Source: Aliishimia sp965369035 (GTDB lineage Bacteria; Pseudomonadota; Alphaproteobacteria; Rhodobacterales; Rhodobacteraceae). From it: DNA of 8,379 bases. This document shows, one piece after another, positions 6,968-8,379 of this stretch (positions within the stretch are counted from its first letter, which is position 1; every line of letters starts with the position of its first letter). The translations under genes were made by a program, and so were the position numbers. The notes beneath the pieces were generated by a model. That model was not told the DNA's origin, did no database searches, and saw nothing but the letters and a program-made list of their open reading frames with translations. The stretch is taken from positions 1-8,379 of the forward strand of contig CBDUPF010000189.1 in the NCBI GenBank assembly GCA_965369035.1. The letters run 5' to 3'.

Positions 6968-7032
6968 CGGCGTAATTGGTCCTGCGGCCCTCGGGCACAA
7001 GCGAGGACTGTCCTGACGGGAAAGGAGCCTAC

Positions 7033-7398
7033 ATGGAAGAGATGCTGCGGGAGTACCTGCCCATTCTCGTCTTTCTGGCCGTTGCGATCGGCCTTGGTCT
7101 TGTCCTGATCCTCGCCGCTGTCGTGCTGGCCGTCCGAAATCCCGATCCGGAGAAGGTGTCGGCCTACGAATGCGGCTTCAACGCGTTCGATGATGCGCGG
7201 ATGAAGTTCGATGTGCGGTTCTACCTTGTGTCGATCCTGTTCATCATCTTCGATCTCGAAATCGCGTTCCTGTTCCCTTGGGCAGTCGCCTTCAGGGATA
7301 TCAGCGATGTGGCGTTCTGGTCGATGATGGTGTTCCTGGCGGTACTGACGGCCGGTTTCGCCTATGAGTGGAAGAAGGGGGCGATGGAATGGCAGTGA
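7033..7398 (+). CDS. nuoA: NADH-quinone oxidoreductase subunit A
   Basis: This small membrane subunit of respiratory complex I sits beside the quinone-binding region at the junction of membrane and peripheral arms. The product has 121 residues, the usual size. Three membrane segments are visible at about residues 9-34, 63-87 and 94-111. Between the first two is the cytoplasm-side loop with the conserved YECGF (45-49; the cysteine is C47). The FDLEIAFLFPWA run in the second helix keeps the acidic pair D74 and E76. The start at 7033 has AAAGGAG (7021-7027) five bases upstream; an in-frame earlier start at 6976 would add 19 polar residues ahead of a well-placed ribosome-binding site. It is the first gene of the nuo operon, and its last 10 nt overlap nuoB. 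Confidence 0.95.
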   Translation: MEEMLREYLPILVFLAVAIGLGLVLILAAVVLAVRNPDPEKVSAYECGFNAFDDARMKFDVRFYLVSILFIIFDLEIAFLFPWAVAFRDISDVAFWSMMVFLAVLTAGFAYEWKKGAMEWQ

Positions 7399-8003
7399 AT
7401 CAGGATCCCATGGTCACGGCGACGCAAGGCGAGGGTGAACAGTCGCCCCGCGTGAAAAGCGGCCCGTCCAGCATGGCGCCGCTCGAAGCCTACGAGCCCG
7501 ACAACCAGCGCGAGATCGCGACCCAGACCCTCAATCGCGAGTTGCAGGACAAGGGGTTCCTGCTGACCTCGACCGAGGACATCATAAACTGGGCGCGCAC
7601 CGGCTCGCTCCACTGGATGACGTTCGGGCTGGCCTGCTGCGCGGTGGAGATGATGCATACCTCCATGCCGCGTTACGACCTCGAACGCTTCGGGACCGCG
7701 CCGCGCGCGTCGCCCCGACAGTCGGACCTGATGATCGTGGCCGGTACGCTGACCAACAAGATGGCCCCCGCGCTGCGCAAGGTCTACGACCCGATGCCCG
7801 AGCCGCGCTACGTGATCTCGATGGGCTCCTGTGCCAATGGCGGCGGGTACTATCACTACAGCTACAGCGTCGTTCGCGGTTGCGACAGGATCGTGCCCGT
7901 GGATATCTACGTGCCCGGCTGCCCGCCCACGGCAGAGGCGCTTCTTTACGGGATCCTCCAGCTGCAACGCAGGATCCGCCGGACAGGGACGATCGTCAGA
8001 TGA
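7389..8003 (+). CDS. nuoB: NADH-quinone oxidoreductase subunit B (iron-sulfur cluster N2 subunit)
   Basis: This peripheral-arm subunit of complex I carries the terminal 4Fe-4S cluster N2, which hands electrons to quinone. With the start MAVNQDP the product has 204 residues. The four cluster ligands are the tandem C83-C84 in LACCAVEM, C148 in MGSCANGGGYY and C178 in VPGCPPT, corresponding to C63/C64/C129/C158 of E. coli NuoB. A flexible N-terminal extension of about 35 residues precedes the conserved core that starts near EIATQTLNRELQDKGF. The start at 7389 overlaps nuoA by 10 nt; a start at 7368 would lengthen the overlap and add MEEGGDG. The stop overlaps the nuoC start (ATGA). Confidence 0.96.
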   Translation: MAVNQDPMVTATQGEGEQSPRVKSGPSSMAPLEAYEPDNQREIATQTLNRELQDKGFLLTSTEDIINWARTGSLHWMTFGLACCAVEMMHTSMPRYDLERFGTAPRASPRQSDLMIVAGTLTNKMAPALRKVYDPMPEPRYVISMGSCANGGGYYHYSYSVVRGCDRIVPVDIYVPGCPPTAEALLYGILQLQRRIRRTGTIVR

Positions 8004-8379
8004 GCGATGCACTCAAGGAACTTGGTGATTTGATCGCCACGACGCGCAGCGAATGCGTGCGGGACTGGGATGTGTCGTTCGGCGAACTCAACATCGACGT
8101 GACGCTGAGCAATATCGTGGCCTTCGTCGAATTCCTGAAGACCGATCCGAACTGCCGCTTTTCCTCTCTGGTGGACATCACGGCGGTGGACTACCCGGGC
8201 CGGCAACGGCGCTTCGACGTGGTCTACCACCTGCTCTCCATGTACCAGAACCATCGCGTAAGGCTGCGCGTCGCGGTGCGGGAGGAGGACATGGTGCCTT
8301 CGATCACGCGCGTTCACCCCTCGGCCAACTGGTTCGAGCGCGAGGTGTTCGACATGTTCGGCATCCTCTTTTCCGGCCA
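8000..8379 (+). CDS. nuoC: NADH-quinone oxidoreductase subunit C, 3'-truncated
   Basis: This is the 30-kDa peripheral-arm subunit of complex I. The ATG at 8000 shares its last two bases with the nuoB stop, and there is no strong ribosome-binding site, so coupling is likely. The frame stays open for 126 codons to the end of the window. Visible family features include RFSSLVDITAVDYPGR, the FDVVYHLLSM strand region and the signature WFEREVFDMFGILFSG just before the cut, which in complete proteins continues into a GHPDLRRI-like stretch. Alphaproteobacterial NuoC is usually about 200 residues, so roughly 75 residues are missing. It is encoded separately here; whether nuoD follows unfused lies outside the window. 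Confidence 0.94.
   Translation, partial: MSDALKELGDLIATTRSECVRDWDVSFGELNIDVTLSNIVAFVEFLKTDPNCRFSSLVDITAVDYPGRQRRFDVVYHLLSMYQNHRVRLRVAVREEDMVPSITRVHPSANWFEREVFDMFGILFSG

Larger units (their letters stand above)
6666..7032. other. divergent intergenic region between the VPLPA-CTERM gene and nuoA
   Basis: No convincing gene lies in these 367 bp; the short frames there have no supporting start signals. The part at 6680-6720, just upstream of the minus-strand gene, is clearly AT-richer than its surroundings (runs such as agtttaac, ctaaat, ggttaatgc) and probably holds that gene's promoter, although I could not settle on a -35/-10 pair. Further along are a perfect 12-bp palindrome (6799-6810), a small hairpin with arms gtcgtg/cacgac (6849-6854 and 6860-6865, 5-nt loop) and a nuo promoter candidate. 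In the nuo leader a short cctcg/cgagg stem (6989-6993 and 7002-7006) precedes AAAGGAG at 7021-7027. I found no tRNA or riboswitch fold. Confidence 0.6.

Noticed and set aside
6981..7020. Short stems in the nuo leader as a riboswitch or small RNA
   Set aside because: The arms are only about 5 bp, with no T tract and no known aptamer pattern, so chance is an adequate explanation.
6976..7032. Upstream extension of nuoA by 19 codons
   Set aside because: The added residues do not resemble NuoA, and the strong AAAGGAG lies just before the ATG at 7033.

Overview
The window reads as a chromosomal segment of a high-GC alphaproteobacterium, most likely a member of the Rhodobacteraceae/Roseobacter group. 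This rests on the style of the Mcc and Nuo proteins, strong G/C third-position bias, and a VPLPA-type C-terminal sorting signal, which is common in Rhodobacterales. The family assignment is inferred from protein recognition, not from a search.

Positions 1-5894 (+ strand) form a tightly packed leucine/isovalerate catabolic operon. In order it holds the carboxyltransferase (beta) subunit of 3-methylcrotonyl-CoA carboxylase (5' end cut off by the window), a possible 37-codon small ORF, the biotin-carrying alpha subunit, a glutathione S-transferase-like protein, an HMG-CoA lyase homologue and a methylglutaconyl-CoA hydratase. Together these would carry 3-methylcrotonyl-CoA through 3-methylglutaconyl-CoA and HMG-CoA to acetyl-CoA and acetoacetate. 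Start and stop codons overlap at several junctions, which suggests translational coupling.

The most notable observation is in the HMG-CoA lyase homologue. Aligned by eye with the human enzyme it lacks exactly 12 residues in frame. The gap removes the segment that carries the two metal-binding histidines (human His233 and His235), while every other catalytic landmark I could place is kept. As written, this last step of the pathway should be inactive.

Positions 5895-6665 hold a convergent (- strand) gene for a secreted protein with a signal peptide and a C-terminal VPLPA sorting motif, followed by its own intrinsic terminator. Positions 6666-7032 are a 367-bp divergent intergenic region with the 5' signals of that gene and of the nuo operon.

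Positions 7033-8379 (+ strand) are the start of the respiratory complex I operon: nuoA, nuoB and a 3'-truncated nuoC, each overlapping the next. I saw no RNA gene, insertion sequence, CRISPR array or phage gene. Apart from the lyase deletion, the genes are ordinary core metabolism, and I do not see evidence for a novel multi-gene system.
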